DNA from: Paeniglutamicibacter sp. Y32M11
GTDB lineage: Bacteria; Actinomycetota; Actinomycetes; Actinomycetales; Micrococcaceae
DNA length: 64,000 bases
NCBI RefSeq assembly: GCF_019285735.1
Contig: NZ_CP079107.1
Coordinates: forward strand, 4,092,001-4,156,000
Direction: 5' to 3'
Shown: positions 17,124 to 25,210 of the stretch, in pieces
How the letters are laid out: every line of letters starts with the position of its first letter
How positions within the stretch are numbered: the first letter of the stretch is position 1
Made by a program: the position numbers and the translations under genes
The notes under the pieces: model-generated
The model's input: the letters and a program-made list of their open reading frames with translations, nothing else
The model's database searches: none
Told to the model about the DNA's origin: nothing

Positions 17124-19168
17124 CCTCTCTGATCACCGAAGAGCTCGTCCTGCTCGATGCGAACCTTGGAGGAACCAGCACCGAGGTCATTGCCAAGCTC
17201 GCTGAACGCGTAGTTGCTCAAGGCCGCGCCACCGACGTCATCGCCCTGCAGGGCGACGCGGTGGCCCGTGAATCCAAGACCGCCACCGGGGTTCCCGGCG
17301 GAATTGCCATTCCCCACTGCCGCTCCACTGCCGTCACCGTCCCGACCCTGGCCATGGCCCGGCTGAATCCGGCCGTCGACTTTGGTGCCAAGGACGGCGC
17401 AGCCGACCTGATCTTCTTCATCGCTGCCCCCGATGGCGCCGACAAGGAACACCTGAAGCTGCTCTCCAAGCTGGCCCGCTCGCTGGTCAAGAAGGACTTC
17501 ACCGCCGCACTGCGCGCCGCGCAGAACCCGGCGGAGATCGTGGCGCTGGTTGAGGCCGCCATCACTCCGGCTCCCGCGGCCGAAGCATCCGCACCGGCCA
17601 CCGCAGCTCCCAGTACACCGGCCCCCGCGGGCCAGCGCCGCCTGGTCGCCGTGACCGCCTGCCCCACCGGCATCGCCCACACTTACATGGCCGCCGATTC
17701 CCTCGTGGCAGCAGCAGCCGAGGTAGGGGTCGATCTGCAGGTCGAGACCCAGGGATCCTCCGGGGCCACCCCGCTTGACCCCGCCGTCATTGCCGCCGCC
17801 GAAGCGGTCATTTTTGCCGTTGACGTTGATGTGCGCGACAAGTCCCGCTTTGCCGGCAAGCCGCTGATCCAGTCTCCGGTCAAGCGTGGCATCGATGAGC
17901 CGGCCGTGATGATCGCCGAGGCCTTGGCCGCGGCCCAAGACCCGAACGCGCGCCGAGTCCCGGCAGCTAGCGGATCCTCCGATGCGACTTCCTCCTCATC
18001 GAGTGGTGGACGCGAAAGCGTCGGAGCGGCGCTGAAGCGCGCGCTGCTCACCGGCGTCAGCTACATGATCCCGTTTGTTGCCGGTGGCGGTCTACTGATC
18101 GCGCTGGGCTTCCTGCTTGGCGGATACGCCATCACCACCGTGGCCGATGACATCTTGGCCGCAAATACGCTCTTCAACCTGCCCGGCGCCGACATGGTGA
18201 CAACCCTTGATGCCAAGTTCGGCCCGCTGGGCGTGTACCTCGGCGCCGTCGTCTTCAAGATCGGCGCGCTCTCAATGAGCTTCCTGGTCCCGGCGTTGGC
18301 CGGTTACATCGCCTATGCCTTTGCCGACCGTCCGGGTCTGGCACCCGGCTTCACCGCCGGTGCGGTGGCTGGCTTCATGGGCGCCGGCTTCCTCGGTGGC
18401 ATCGTCGGCGGTTTGATCGCCGGACTTGCTGCCCGCTGGATCGGTTCCTGGTCCGTTCCACGTTGGATGCGCGGTCTGATGCCGGTGGTCATCACCCCAC
18501 TGTTGGGTTCCATCATTGCCTCGGGTCTGATGTTCCTGCTGCTCGGCGGACCCATCGCGTCGTTGACCACGGGTTTGAACAGCTGGCTGTCGGGAATGTC
18601 CGGTGCTGCTGCAGCCCTTCTTGGTCTGATCCTTGGCCTGATGATGGCCTTCGACTTGGGCGGTCCGGTTAACAAGGTGGCCTACTCCTTCGCCGTTGCT
18701 GGTCTGGGTGCGGGCGCAGCAGCCAACCAGGCACCGTGGCAGATCATGGCAGCCGTCATGGCTGCGGGCATGGTTCCACCGCTGGCCTTGGCCTTGGCCA
18801 CCTCGCTTGATCGTCGACTCTTCTCCAATGCCGAACGCGAAAACGGCAAGGCCGCCTGGCTGCTGGGAGCCGCCTTCATCTCCGAAGGTGCCATCCCGTT
18901 CGCCGCTGCCGATCCGCTGCCCGTGATTCCCGCCAGCATGCTCGGTGCCGGTGTTACCGGAACCATGATCATGAGCATGGGCGTCACCTCTCAGGCGCCG
19001 CACGGCGGGATCTTCGTCTTCTTCGCCATCGGTAACCTCGCAATGTTCGTGGTCTCCATTATCGTGGGCACCATCATCAGCGCCCTCGCAGTCATCGCCC
19101 TGAAGCGATACGCCCGCAAGACTCCGATCGCAGCAGCAGATCTAGCTCAGGAGAAGGTGGCCGCATGA
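17120..19168 (+). CDS. fruA: PTS fructose transporter subunit IIABC
   Basis: A 682-residue fusion of three PTS domains. EIIA (about 1-150) has the phospho-His at about 66 in GGIAIPHCRST. An alanine/proline linker (about 150-170) leads to EIIB (about 172-275) with the phospho-Cys at about 181 in VTACPTGIAHTYMAA. EIIC (about 310-670) has about nine membrane segments and the family patches FDLGGPVNKVAYSFAV and GAIPFAAADPL. It imports fructose and releases fructose-1-phosphate. It starts at ATG 17120, overlapping fruK, and overlaps ptsI at its end. Confidence 0.96.
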   Translation: MTSLITEELVLLDANLGGTSTEVIAKLAERVVAQGRATDVIALQGDAVARESKTATGVPGGIAIPHCRSTAVTVPTLAMARLNPAVDFGAKDGAADLIFFIAAPDGADKEHLKLLSKLARSLVKKDFTAALRAAQNPAEIVALVEAAITPAPAAEASAPATAAPSTPAPAGQRRLVAVTACPTGIAHTYMAADSLVAAAAEVGVDLQVETQGSSGATPLDPAVIAAAEAVIFAVDVDVRDKSRFAGKPLIQSPVKRGIDEPAVMIAEALAAAQDPNARRVPAASGSSDATSSSSSGGRESVGAALKRALLTGVSYMIPFVAGGGLLIALGFLLGGYAITTVADDILAANTLFNLPGADMVTTLDAKFGPLGVYLGAVVFKIGALSMSFLVPALAGYIAYAFADRPGLAPGFTAGAVAGFMGAGFLGGIVGGLIAGLAARWIGSWSVPRWMRGLMPVVITPLLGSIIASGLMFLLLGGPIASLTTGLNSWLSGMSGAAAALLGLILGLMMAFDLGGPVNKVAYSFAVAGLGAGAAANQAPWQIMAAVMAAGMVPPLALALATSLDRRLFSNAERENGKAAWLLGAAFISEGAIPFAAADPLPVIPASMLGAGVTGTMIMSMGVTSQAPHGGIFVFFAIGNLAMFVVSIIVGTIISALAVIALKRYARKTPIAAADLAQEKVAA

Positions 19169-20853
19169 GCGAGTCTTTCGCCGGAGTCGGAGTCAGCGCC
19201 GGACGGGTCATTGGCCCGGTCCGTCGGATGCCAGATCCGATCATCGCCCCCGCCGACGGCGCTCCACTGCCCGCCGGAGTCAGCATCGAAGAGGAATCGG
19301 CACGACTGGCCCAGGCCACCGCGGCGGTTGCCGCGGGATTAAAGGAACGCTCCGCCGCCGCCACCGGCGACGCAGCGGCAGTCCTGAAGGCCACGGCACT
19401 GATGGCCTCGGATCGAACCTTGCTGAAGTCGGCCACCAAGCTGGTGGCCTCCGGAACCAACGCCGAATCGGCCATCTGGGAGGCGGCGGAAGCCGTCGCC
19501 ATGCAGCTGACCGGCCTGGGCGGTTACATGGCCGAACGCGCCACCGACGTCCTGGATGTCCGCTCCCGGATTGTCGCGCAACTGCGCGGCGTCCCGGCAC
19601 CGGGAATCCCGGACAGCGACGAGCCATTTGTGCTCTGCGCGGTTGACCTGGCACCGGCGGACACCGCCACCCTCGATCCGGCACGCGTACTGGCCCTGGT
19701 CACCAGCGACGGCGGACCGCAGTCGCACACGGCGATCATCGCGCGTTCGCTCGGTCTGCCGGCGATCGTCGCGGCCAGCGGAACCACGGTGCTCAGCGAC
19801 GGAGACATCCTCTTTGTGGACGGCATTGATGGCACCGTGGTGCGCGCACCTGGTGCCGAGGAAGAAGCGCTGGCGCAGGCCTACGCCTCCCGTGTTGCCC
19901 TGCCGGAGTTCAACGGCAGCGGCGCACTGAAGGATGGTCATGCCGTGCCCCTGCTGGCCAATGTCGGTTCCGGAGCCGATGCGCAGACAGCAGCCGCAGC
20001 CGGAGCCCAGGGCGTGGGCCTGTTGCGCACCGAGTTCTGCTTCCTGGGCCGGGATACCGAGCCGTCTCATGAGGATCAGGTCAGCGCGTACAAGGCAGTG
20101 TTTGATGCGTTTGGCGGCTCCAAGGTTGTCGTCCGCACCCTTGATGCTGGGGCGGATAAACCGCTGCCCTTCCTCACCGACGACTCGGAACCTAACCCGG
20201 CCTTGGGTGTGCGCGGCTACCGAACCGATGGCTCCGTCCCGGGTGTTTTGGATCGGCAGCTGAAGGCCATCGCCGAAGCGGCCGACGGCTCGGCCGCCGA
20301 TGTGTGGACCATGGCTCCCATGATCTCCACCCCGGCGGAGGCCGCGGCCTTCGCGGCCATGTGCAAGGATGCCGGACTCAAAACCCCCGGAGTCATGGTG
20401 GAGGTTCCCTCCGCGGCACTGCTGGCACGGCAGGTTTGCGCGGAGGTGGACTTCGCGTCCATTGGCACCAACGATCTCACCCAGTACACGATGGCGGCAG
20501 ACCGCCAGCTCGGTGCGTTGGCCGCGCTGAACGATCCATGGCAGCCGGCGGTGCTGCACCTGATCAAGGCGACCTGCGACGGAGGTGCGGCCGTTGAAAG
20601 CGGACCGCGCCCGGTCGGAGTATGTGGCGAGGCCGCGGCCGACCCGGCACTGGCAGTTGTCCTCGTCGGGCTCGGGGTGGCTACGCTGTCCATGAACCGC
20701 CGTGCTCTTCCGGCTGTTGCCGCCATTCTCAAGACCGTTGATCTTCCCGGAGCCCGACGCATCGCAGAACTGGCACTGAACGCCGCATCGGCCGATGACG
20801 CCAGGAATGCCGTGCGCAACGAGCTGCCCGAGCTTGATATGTTCGGGCTCTGA
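19165..20853 (+). CDS. ptsI: PTS enzyme I (phosphoenolpyruvate-protein phosphotransferase)
   Basis: A 562-residue enzyme I. The swivelling His domain carries the phospho-His at about 188 in SDGGPQSHTAIIARSLG, and the PEP-binding barrel has LRTEFCFLGRD, VVVRTLDAGADKPLPF, VMVEVPSAALLA, FASIGTNDLTQYTMAADR and the active Cys in PVGVCGEAAADP. It passes phosphate from PEP to HPr. Its position inside the fructose unit, overlapping fruA by four bases, means the general PTS protein is made with its main user here rather than from a separate pts locus. Confidence 0.96.
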   Translation: MSESFAGVGVSAGRVIGPVRRMPDPIIAPADGAPLPAGVSIEEESARLAQATAAVAAGLKERSAAATGDAAAVLKATALMASDRTLLKSATKLVASGTNAESAIWEAAEAVAMQLTGLGGYMAERATDVLDVRSRIVAQLRGVPAPGIPDSDEPFVLCAVDLAPADTATLDPARVLALVTSDGGPQSHTAIIARSLGLPAIVAASGTTVLSDGDILFVDGIDGTVVRAPGAEEEALAQAYASRVALPEFNGSGALKDGHAVPLLANVGSGADAQTAAAAGAQGVGLLRTEFCFLGRDTEPSHEDQVSAYKAVFDAFGGSKVVVRTLDAGADKPLPFLTDDSEPNPALGVRGYRTDGSVPGVLDRQLKAIAEAADGSAADVWTMAPMISTPAEAAAFAAMCKDAGLKTPGVMVEVPSAALLARQVCAEVDFASIGTNDLTQYTMAADRQLGALAALNDPWQPAVLHLIKATCDGGAAVESGPRPVGVCGEAAADPALAVVLVGLGVATLSMNRRALPAVAAILKTVDLPGARRIAELALNAASADDARNAVRNELPELDMFGL

Positions 20854-20908
20854 TCGTCCTTTAATCCGTACTAATCCACACAGAACACCAGAATCAAGGA
20901 GAAATACC

Positions 20909-21184
20909 ATGGCAGAACGTATCGCCACCATCGCCAGCCGCGTCGGCCTGCACGCCCGTCCGGCAGCCATCTTCGCCGAGGCCGCAGGCGACCAGCCGCT
21001 GGAGGTCACCATCGCTTTGGAAGGCGAGCCGATCGAGGACGCGTTGGATGCTTCGAGCATCCTTTCGCTCATGGGTTTGGGTGCCGAATACGGCACCAAG
21101 GTAGTACTCCGTGCCGAGGGTGAGGGCGCTGAAGCCATCCTCGAATCCCTGGCTGGCGTGTTGGAAACCGACCACGACGCCTAG
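20909..21184 (+). CDS. ptsH: PTS phosphocarrier protein HPr
   Basis: A 91-residue HPr. The phospho-His at position 15 lies in RVGLHARPAA and the regulatory serine region is DASSILSLMGLG (Ser 49/50). Start ATG 20909 follows AAGGAGA at a good spacing. It comes 55 bases after ptsI and completes the set needed for fructose uptake. A strong terminator follows. The serine region departs from the low-GC Gram-positive KSIMGVMSL form, as is usual in actinobacteria, where HPr kinase control is absent. Confidence 0.95.
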   Translation: MAERIATIASRVGLHARPAAIFAEAAGDQPLEVTIALEGEPIEDALDASSILSLMGLGAEYGTKVVLRAEGEGAEAILESLAGVLETDHDA

Positions 21185-21196
21185 TCACCAACGCCA

Positions 21197-21245
21197 GCGG
21201 CCCGGCAGAAACCATTGTGGTTTCTGCCGGGCCGCTGCTTTTTCA
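21197..21245 (+). terminator. Rho-independent terminator of the fru-pts operon
   Basis: An 18-bp perfect stem (21197-21214 with 21218-21235), a three-base loop, and a T-rich tail TGCTTTTTC. It lies 13 bases after the ptsH stop. Confidence 0.9.
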
Positions 21246-21290
21246 CCCGAAAATCTTGGCGGTCAGACGTCGTCGGTTCTCGCCGGAGAG

Positions 21291-21608
21291 TTAGGCGTGC
21301 AGGGACTTCAAGCCCACGACGCCACCAACAATCATCAGCAGGAAAATCACCTTCAGGATCGAGATGGATTCCACGCCGGTCGCCATCGCATAGATAACCG
21401 TCAGAGTCGCGCCAATGCCGACCCACACGGCGTACGCAGTACCAACGGGCAGATCGCGCATCGCATAGGCCAATCCGGCCATGCTGAGCAGCAGTCCCAC
21501 CCCAAAAACAATGGTGGGCGCTACTTTAGTGAATCCGTCGGATTTGCCCAGCGCCGTAGCCCAGACGGCCTCAAGAACACCGGAAAGAATCAGAATAAAC
21601 CAGGACAT
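21291..21608 (-). CDS. gdx: Small multidrug resistance exporter, Gdx/SugE guanidinium type
   Basis: A 105-residue four-helix SMR protein. The N terminus MSWFILILSGVLEAVWATAL aligns with E. coli SugE/Gdx, with the essential Glu at position 13. Other landmarks are GKSDGFTK after helix 1, DLPVGTAYAVWVGIGA in helix 3, and GVVGLKSL at the end. Gdx proteins export guanidinium in exchange for protons. Start ATG 21608 follows GAGGAG; the longer frame runs back through the riboswitch and is rejected. The guanidine-III aptamer placed directly before the ribosome-binding site strongly supports Gdx rather than a drug-polyspecific EmrE. Confidence 0.93.
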   Translation of the reverse strand: MSWFILILSGVLEAVWATALGKSDGFTKVAPTIVFGVGLLLSMAGLAYAMRDLPVGTAYAVWVGIGATLTVIYAMATGVESISILKVIFLLMIVGGVVGLKSLHA

Positions 21609-21623
21609 GACAAGACTCCTCGT

Positions 21624-21665
21624 GGGCCGTCTTGTCGCACACCGGGTACGGCACCCATCGTCCGG
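21624..21665 (-). ncRNA. Guanidine-III (ykkC-III) riboswitch controlling gdx
   Basis: Read on the minus strand, the leader contains in order CCGGACGA, GCCGTACCCGGT and ACAAGACGG, the nearly invariant blocks of the ykkC-III / guanidine-III aptamer known from Thermobifida. The variable spacers are 6 and 5 bases, close to those of the known RNA. The last block is two bases from the GAGGAG ribosome-binding site (21616-21621) of gdx. The compact pseudoknot would therefore sit against the site and control translation initiation, with guanidinium as ligand. The match was made by eye from memory of the consensus. Confidence 0.9.
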
Positions 21666-21915
21666 AATCCCCTGTCGGGATGATTCCACGATGTCACACG
21701 CCACGGATCGGGGGCAAGCATCTCTGCTGGTCAGATCGGTCACCAAAGACACGGACCCTCCGCCACCGGCCCAGACGCAGGGGGCTTATCAAACCAGTCT
21801 TGTCGAAAACGATTCTCACTACACAAATGTCGGCGCTTCTATGTAGTCTCATCACATTCAATGGTTGCCTTTTCAACTAAAAGGTTGCTGGCTTCACTCG
21901 CGAAGGAAATGTTCC

Positions 21916-22467
21916 ATGTCAGAATCCAATAACACGCCGACAGCGCACCGCCTTATCGGTGCCCTAAACCACGGGTCGGGGTCATCGAATCGTGCGATGG
22001 CCCAACTATCCGGACGACCGAAAAGCCAAAAACACTTTGACCCACACGCCTACCGCGCGGTCGTCTGGCTCCTCGTCGCCATCGCCGCAGTCACCGTATG
22101 GTTTGCGGCTCCCACTGGCGGTGAAGCGTCCGACTGGTCAGGTGACATGACCGTCGCTGAATTCAGTAAGACTGCCAACGATAAATCCACCGAAGGAGCT
22201 CCACAGCAACAAGTGGTGAACGGTTGGTTCGTCGCGGATACGATTCCTATCCTTTCTGAACAGGTTTCTGCCCTGCACACCTCCTTGAACTCAGGACGAA
22301 TTCCGGGGTTGATGCTGGTCTTCGGACTGGGCTACTGTGCAGATGTGGTCGGTCGGTCGCTTGCCTCTGCAAGTCAGCGCCAACGATTCAAAGGCTCATC
22401 AGTGGGCACCGGTAGGGAGCCCGCGGAAGACTCATCCGCCGTCTCTGATGGCACCGCCACGCAGTAG
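21916..22467 (+). CDS. Hypothetical membrane protein
   Basis: A 183-residue protein I do not recognise. ATG 21916 follows AAGGAAA. Residues 1-48 are polar and basic; about 49-66 (AVVWLLVAIAAVTVWFAAPT) form a clear membrane helix; a polar, probably extracellular part of about 60 residues follows; a second weaker hydrophobic segment (IPGLMLVFGLGYCADVVG) lies near 140; the tail is serine/glycine-rich. Upstream, at about 21862-21884, two GGTTGC direct repeats flank a small CCTTTT/AAAAGG dyad. No neighbour suggests a role. The gene is convergent with fadD. Confidence 0.7.
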   Translation: MSESNNTPTAHRLIGALNHGSGSSNRAMAQLSGRPKSQKHFDPHAYRAVVWLLVAIAAVTVWFAAPTGGEASDWSGDMTVAEFSKTANDKSTEGAPQQQVVNGWFVADTIPILSEQVSALHTSLNSGRIPGLMLVFGLGYCADVVGRSLASASQRQRFKGSSVGTGREPAEDSSAVSDGTATQ

Positions 22468-22483
22468 TCGCTGATACAGACAT

Positions 22484-22529
22484 GGCCGCGGTGGGGCGTC
22501 CGGCTTCTGCCATACGCCCCACCGCGGCC
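22484..22529. terminator. Bidirectional terminator between the membrane protein gene and fadD
   Basis: A perfect 16-bp stem (arm GGCCGCGGTGGGGCGT, 22484-22499 with 22514-22529) around a 14-base loop, lying 16 bases after one stop codon and about 50 bases from the convergent fadD stop. The tail on the plus strand is CCATTGTTGGTTT. Confidence 0.75.
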
Positions 22530-22580
22530 CCATTGTTGGTTTGTAACCGGGCGAAAGCGCCCAGACGCTTCCCGCGCCAA

Positions 22581-24269
22581 CTATAGGTTCGGGGAAGCCT
22601 GCTCCCGTACCTGCTTGCGTAGGATCTTGCCGAGCATCGAACGGGGTAAATCATCGATCACCACCACCCGCTTGGGAACCTTGTAACCGGCCAGCTGAAC
22701 GCGGCAATACTCGCGGATGCCCGCCTCATCCAGCGCGGCGCCGGGTTCAAGCTCCACCGCTGCAACCACCATTTCACCGCCGCGTTCCAGCGTCTTGCCG
22801 AAGACGGCAGCATCCTTGACGTCCGGGTGGGAGCGCAATACCGATTCAACCTCGGAGGGTGAGACGTTAAATCCGCCGGTGATGATCAGTTCCTTGGCGC
22901 GGTCCACGATGGTGGTGAAGCCATCTTCATCCACCGTCACCACGTCTCCGGTTCGCAGCCATCCATCGGGTGTCAGCGATTTGGCGGTTTCCTCGGGGTT
23001 ATTCCAGTATCCGGCGAACACCTGGGGTCCCTTGAGCAGCAATTCGCCGGGCTGGCCCTGCTCTACCTCAACTTCCGGATCATCCAGGTCCACGACCTTC
23101 ATCAGCGTCGAGGGGAACGGCACACCGATGGTGCCGGTACGACGCGTGGGGTGGAACGGGTTTCCCAGCGCCACAGGTGAAGACTCGGTCATCCCATAGC
23201 CCTCCACCAGCAGTCCGCCGGAGACCGATTCCCAGAGTTCAACCACCGAATCGGGCAGGTTCATGGCTCCCGAGATGCAGTACTTGGCGGAGCGCAGCGA
23301 CACGCCCTTTTCCTTGGCGGCCAGCGCCGTACGCTCGTAGATCGGCGGGACAGCGCAGTAGACGGTTGCCGGTGACTTTTTCATCGCGGCCAGGATGAGA
23401 TCCGGGTCAAATTTCGGGAAGAGTACCAACAGGCCCTGCTTCTTCACCCCGAAGGTCAGGTACAGCGTCATGCCGAAGGCATGGAACATGGGCAAGATCG
23501 CGTAGAGGATCTCATGACGCTCCTGGGCTCCTGCCATCCAGGCCTCGCCCTGCAACGCATTGGAGTACAGGTTGAAGTGTGTGAGCATGGCACCCTTCGG
23601 GGTGCCGGTGGTCCCGGAGGTGTATTGAATCACCGCGAGGTCTTCCACGGACGGACGCGGGTGGGAATCTGCGAGTCGATCGGCGCTGAGCAGTTCCTTG
23701 AAGGACATGGTGCCAGGGGCCGGGGCCGTCAGGGCATCCTTCGAGGCGCGGATCTTCTTCAGCGGCAGTTTTAAGGCAAGTCGCTTGATGGCAGGGAAGG
23801 CTTCGAGCAAATTCACCGAGATCAGCGCGTCGATGCGCACGTCCTGGGGGAACTGGCGCACCGAATCCGCTGCCTTATCCCAGGCGATCACCACGCGGGC
23901 CTGGTGGTCCTCGAATTGGTGGCGCAGCTCGCGTGAGGTGTACAGCGGGTTGTGTTCCACAACTACCGCTCCCAGACGCAGCACGGCGTAGAACGCGATG
24001 ACATGTTGCGGGCAGTTGGGGAGGATCAGGGCGACCCGGTCCCCCGCGACTACCCCGAGCCGCCGCAGTCCCTCTGCCGCGCGCGTTACCTGCTCGCCGA
24101 GTTCGCGGTAGCTGGTGCGTCGCCCAAAGAATTCGGTGGCCGGGGAATCGCCCGCCGCAGCTACGGAACGCTCAAACATCACGCTGAGCGATTCGGTGGG
24201 GAGCTCGATTTCGGCGGGGACGCCCGGCTGGTAGTTCTTGGTCCACAGGTGGGCGGAAGTATTCTCCAT
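22581..24269 (-). CDS. fadD: Long-chain fatty-acid-CoA ligase
   Basis: A 562-residue ANL-superfamily enzyme that activates fatty acids to acyl-AMP and then acyl-CoA. The AMP-binding loop IQYTSGTTGTPKGAMLTH (about residue 210), the A5 motif GYGMTESSPVALGNP, the A7/A8 motif GWLRTGDVVTVDEDGFTTIVDR, and the final catalytic Lys region RSMLGKILRKQ are intact. Length is typical for FadD. It follows panD on the same strand after 47 bases, so both may be in one transcript, although their functions are not obviously linked (pantothenate feeds CoA, the co-substrate of FadD). Confidence 0.93.
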   Translation of the reverse strand: MENTSAHLWTKNYQPGVPAEIELPTESLSVMFERSVAAAGDSPATEFFGRRTSYRELGEQVTRAAEGLRRLGVVAGDRVALILPNCPQHVIAFYAVLRLGAVVVEHNPLYTSRELRHQFEDHQARVVIAWDKAADSVRQFPQDVRIDALISVNLLEAFPAIKRLALKLPLKKIRASKDALTAPAPGTMSFKELLSADRLADSHPRPSVEDLAVIQYTSGTTGTPKGAMLTHFNLYSNALQGEAWMAGAQERHEILYAILPMFHAFGMTLYLTFGVKKQGLLVLFPKFDPDLILAAMKKSPATVYCAVPPIYERTALAAKEKGVSLRSAKYCISGAMNLPDSVVELWESVSGGLLVEGYGMTESSPVALGNPFHPTRRTGTIGVPFPSTLMKVVDLDDPEVEVEQGQPGELLLKGPQVFAGYWNNPEETAKSLTPDGWLRTGDVVTVDEDGFTTIVDRAKELIITGGFNVSPSEVESVLRSHPDVKDAAVFGKTLERGGEMVVAAVELEPGAALDEAGIREYCRVQLAGYKVPKRVVVIDDLPRSMLGKILRKQVREQASPNL

Positions 24270-24316
24270 ACTTCCATCATGCCGCCAATGAGGGGCGCTA
24301 ATAAACTTCTAGGGGA

Positions 24317-24739
24317 TTAAGCGTTGGCAAAAATCGCGAATGGCGGTGTTTCTAGGCCGTCAGTGAGCGCCTCGGCGGGATCGCTGCCCAAGGCTTTGAT
24401 GGCATTTTTGCCGTCTACGTGCACCACAGAGGGCTTGAAACTGCGGGCTTCAGCATCGCTCATGGAGGCATAGGTGATGATGATGACCAGATCGCCGATG
24501 TTGACCAGATGAGCTGCGGCACCGTTGATACCGATCACCCCCGAGCCACGTTCTCCGGCAATCGCGTAGGTCTCCAGACGGGCACCGTTGGTGACATCGA
24601 CGATGGAGACAAGCTCACCGGGCAGAATGTCGGCAGCGTCAAGCAGATCCGCATCAATGGTGATGGATCCGACGTAGTGCAGGTCAGCATGGGTGACGGT
24701 GGCACGGTGGATCTTGGACTTAAACATGGTGCGCTGCAT
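24317..24739 (-). CDS. panD: Aspartate 1-decarboxylase proenzyme
   Basis: A 140-residue PanD, which makes beta-alanine for pantothenate and CoA. The self-cleavage site Gly24-Ser25 lies in [10 protein letters not shown] exactly where the family has it, creating the pyruvoyl cofactor on Ser25. Further landmarks are [14 protein letters not shown] at the N terminus and NGAAAHL and [10 protein letters not shown] in the body. Start ATG 24739 has GGAG in the preceding purine-rich stretch; a 64-residue extension in frame is rejected. The other pan genes are not in the window. Confidence 0.95.
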   Translation of the reverse strand: MQRTMFKSKIHRATVTHADLHYVGSITIDADLLDAADILPGELVSIVDVTNGARLETYAIAGERGSGVIGINGAAAHLVNIGDLVIIITYASMSDAEARSFKPSVVHVDGKNAIKALGSDPAEALTDGLETPPFAIFANA

Positions 24740-25210
24740 GGGGGGATCTCCTGGAGGGGTGTAGTGCAGGCGGGGCAATCTTCCTTGACTGCCCACCTCG
24801 AGGCTCCGGTCAGGTGGAATGGGGATGAACCGGCGCCTAGGACATTCTAAACCGGCAGCCTTTGGCTTGTCTGTGACGCATTGGGGTTGGAGATCTCTGC
24901 GGTTCTTCGTTATGTATCGCGGCAGAATCAATGTGTTAACGACCGTTTAAACACCCGAATCCGTCCACTGGTTCATTGGCGGCCGGCCGGCCCCTGGCTC
25001 CCGATGCATCCGAAAACTCAGGTCACTCGCGTAATTGACTCCACCCCAGAGAATCGGTCGGCGCGAGAACGGAAGATCATGAAGCGACTTCATGACCGCC
25101 ACACCCAAAACAACAGTTTACATTGTGGGTTCAAACTCATAGTATGAGTTTCACAAAGTGGCGCTCATCACTTTATGCGCTCGCCCCCTCACCTCATGAT
25201 CGGATCCCCA
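24740..25210. other. Intergenic region between panD and the GntP operon
   Basis: About 470 bases separating two divergent units. The half next to panD has no convincing small gene. The half next to the permease holds the promoter and palindrome listed separately. No riboswitch pattern was recognised. Confidence 0.5.
25117..25151 (+). promoter_or_regulatory. Promoter with embedded 19-bp palindromic operator before the GntP operon
   Basis: A -35-like TTTACA (25117-25122) and a -10-like TAGTAT (25140-25145) are 17 bases apart. The -10 box lies in the centre of a perfect inverted repeat AAACTCATA-G-TATGAGTTT (25133-25151), so a bound protein would block RNA polymerase. The IclR-family gene at the other end of the operon is the natural candidate regulator; that link is inference. 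Confidence 0.6.

Noticed and set aside
16571-17938. A 455-codon open frame on the minus strand opposite fruK/fruA
   Set aside because: Low-complexity Gly/Gln-rich translation created by GC-biased third positions of the real plus-strand genes; no ribosome-binding site.
19339-21138. A 599-codon open frame on the minus strand opposite ptsI/ptsH
   Set aside because: Shadow of the plus-strand genes; translation resembles no protein, and both sense proteins carry complete catalytic motifs.
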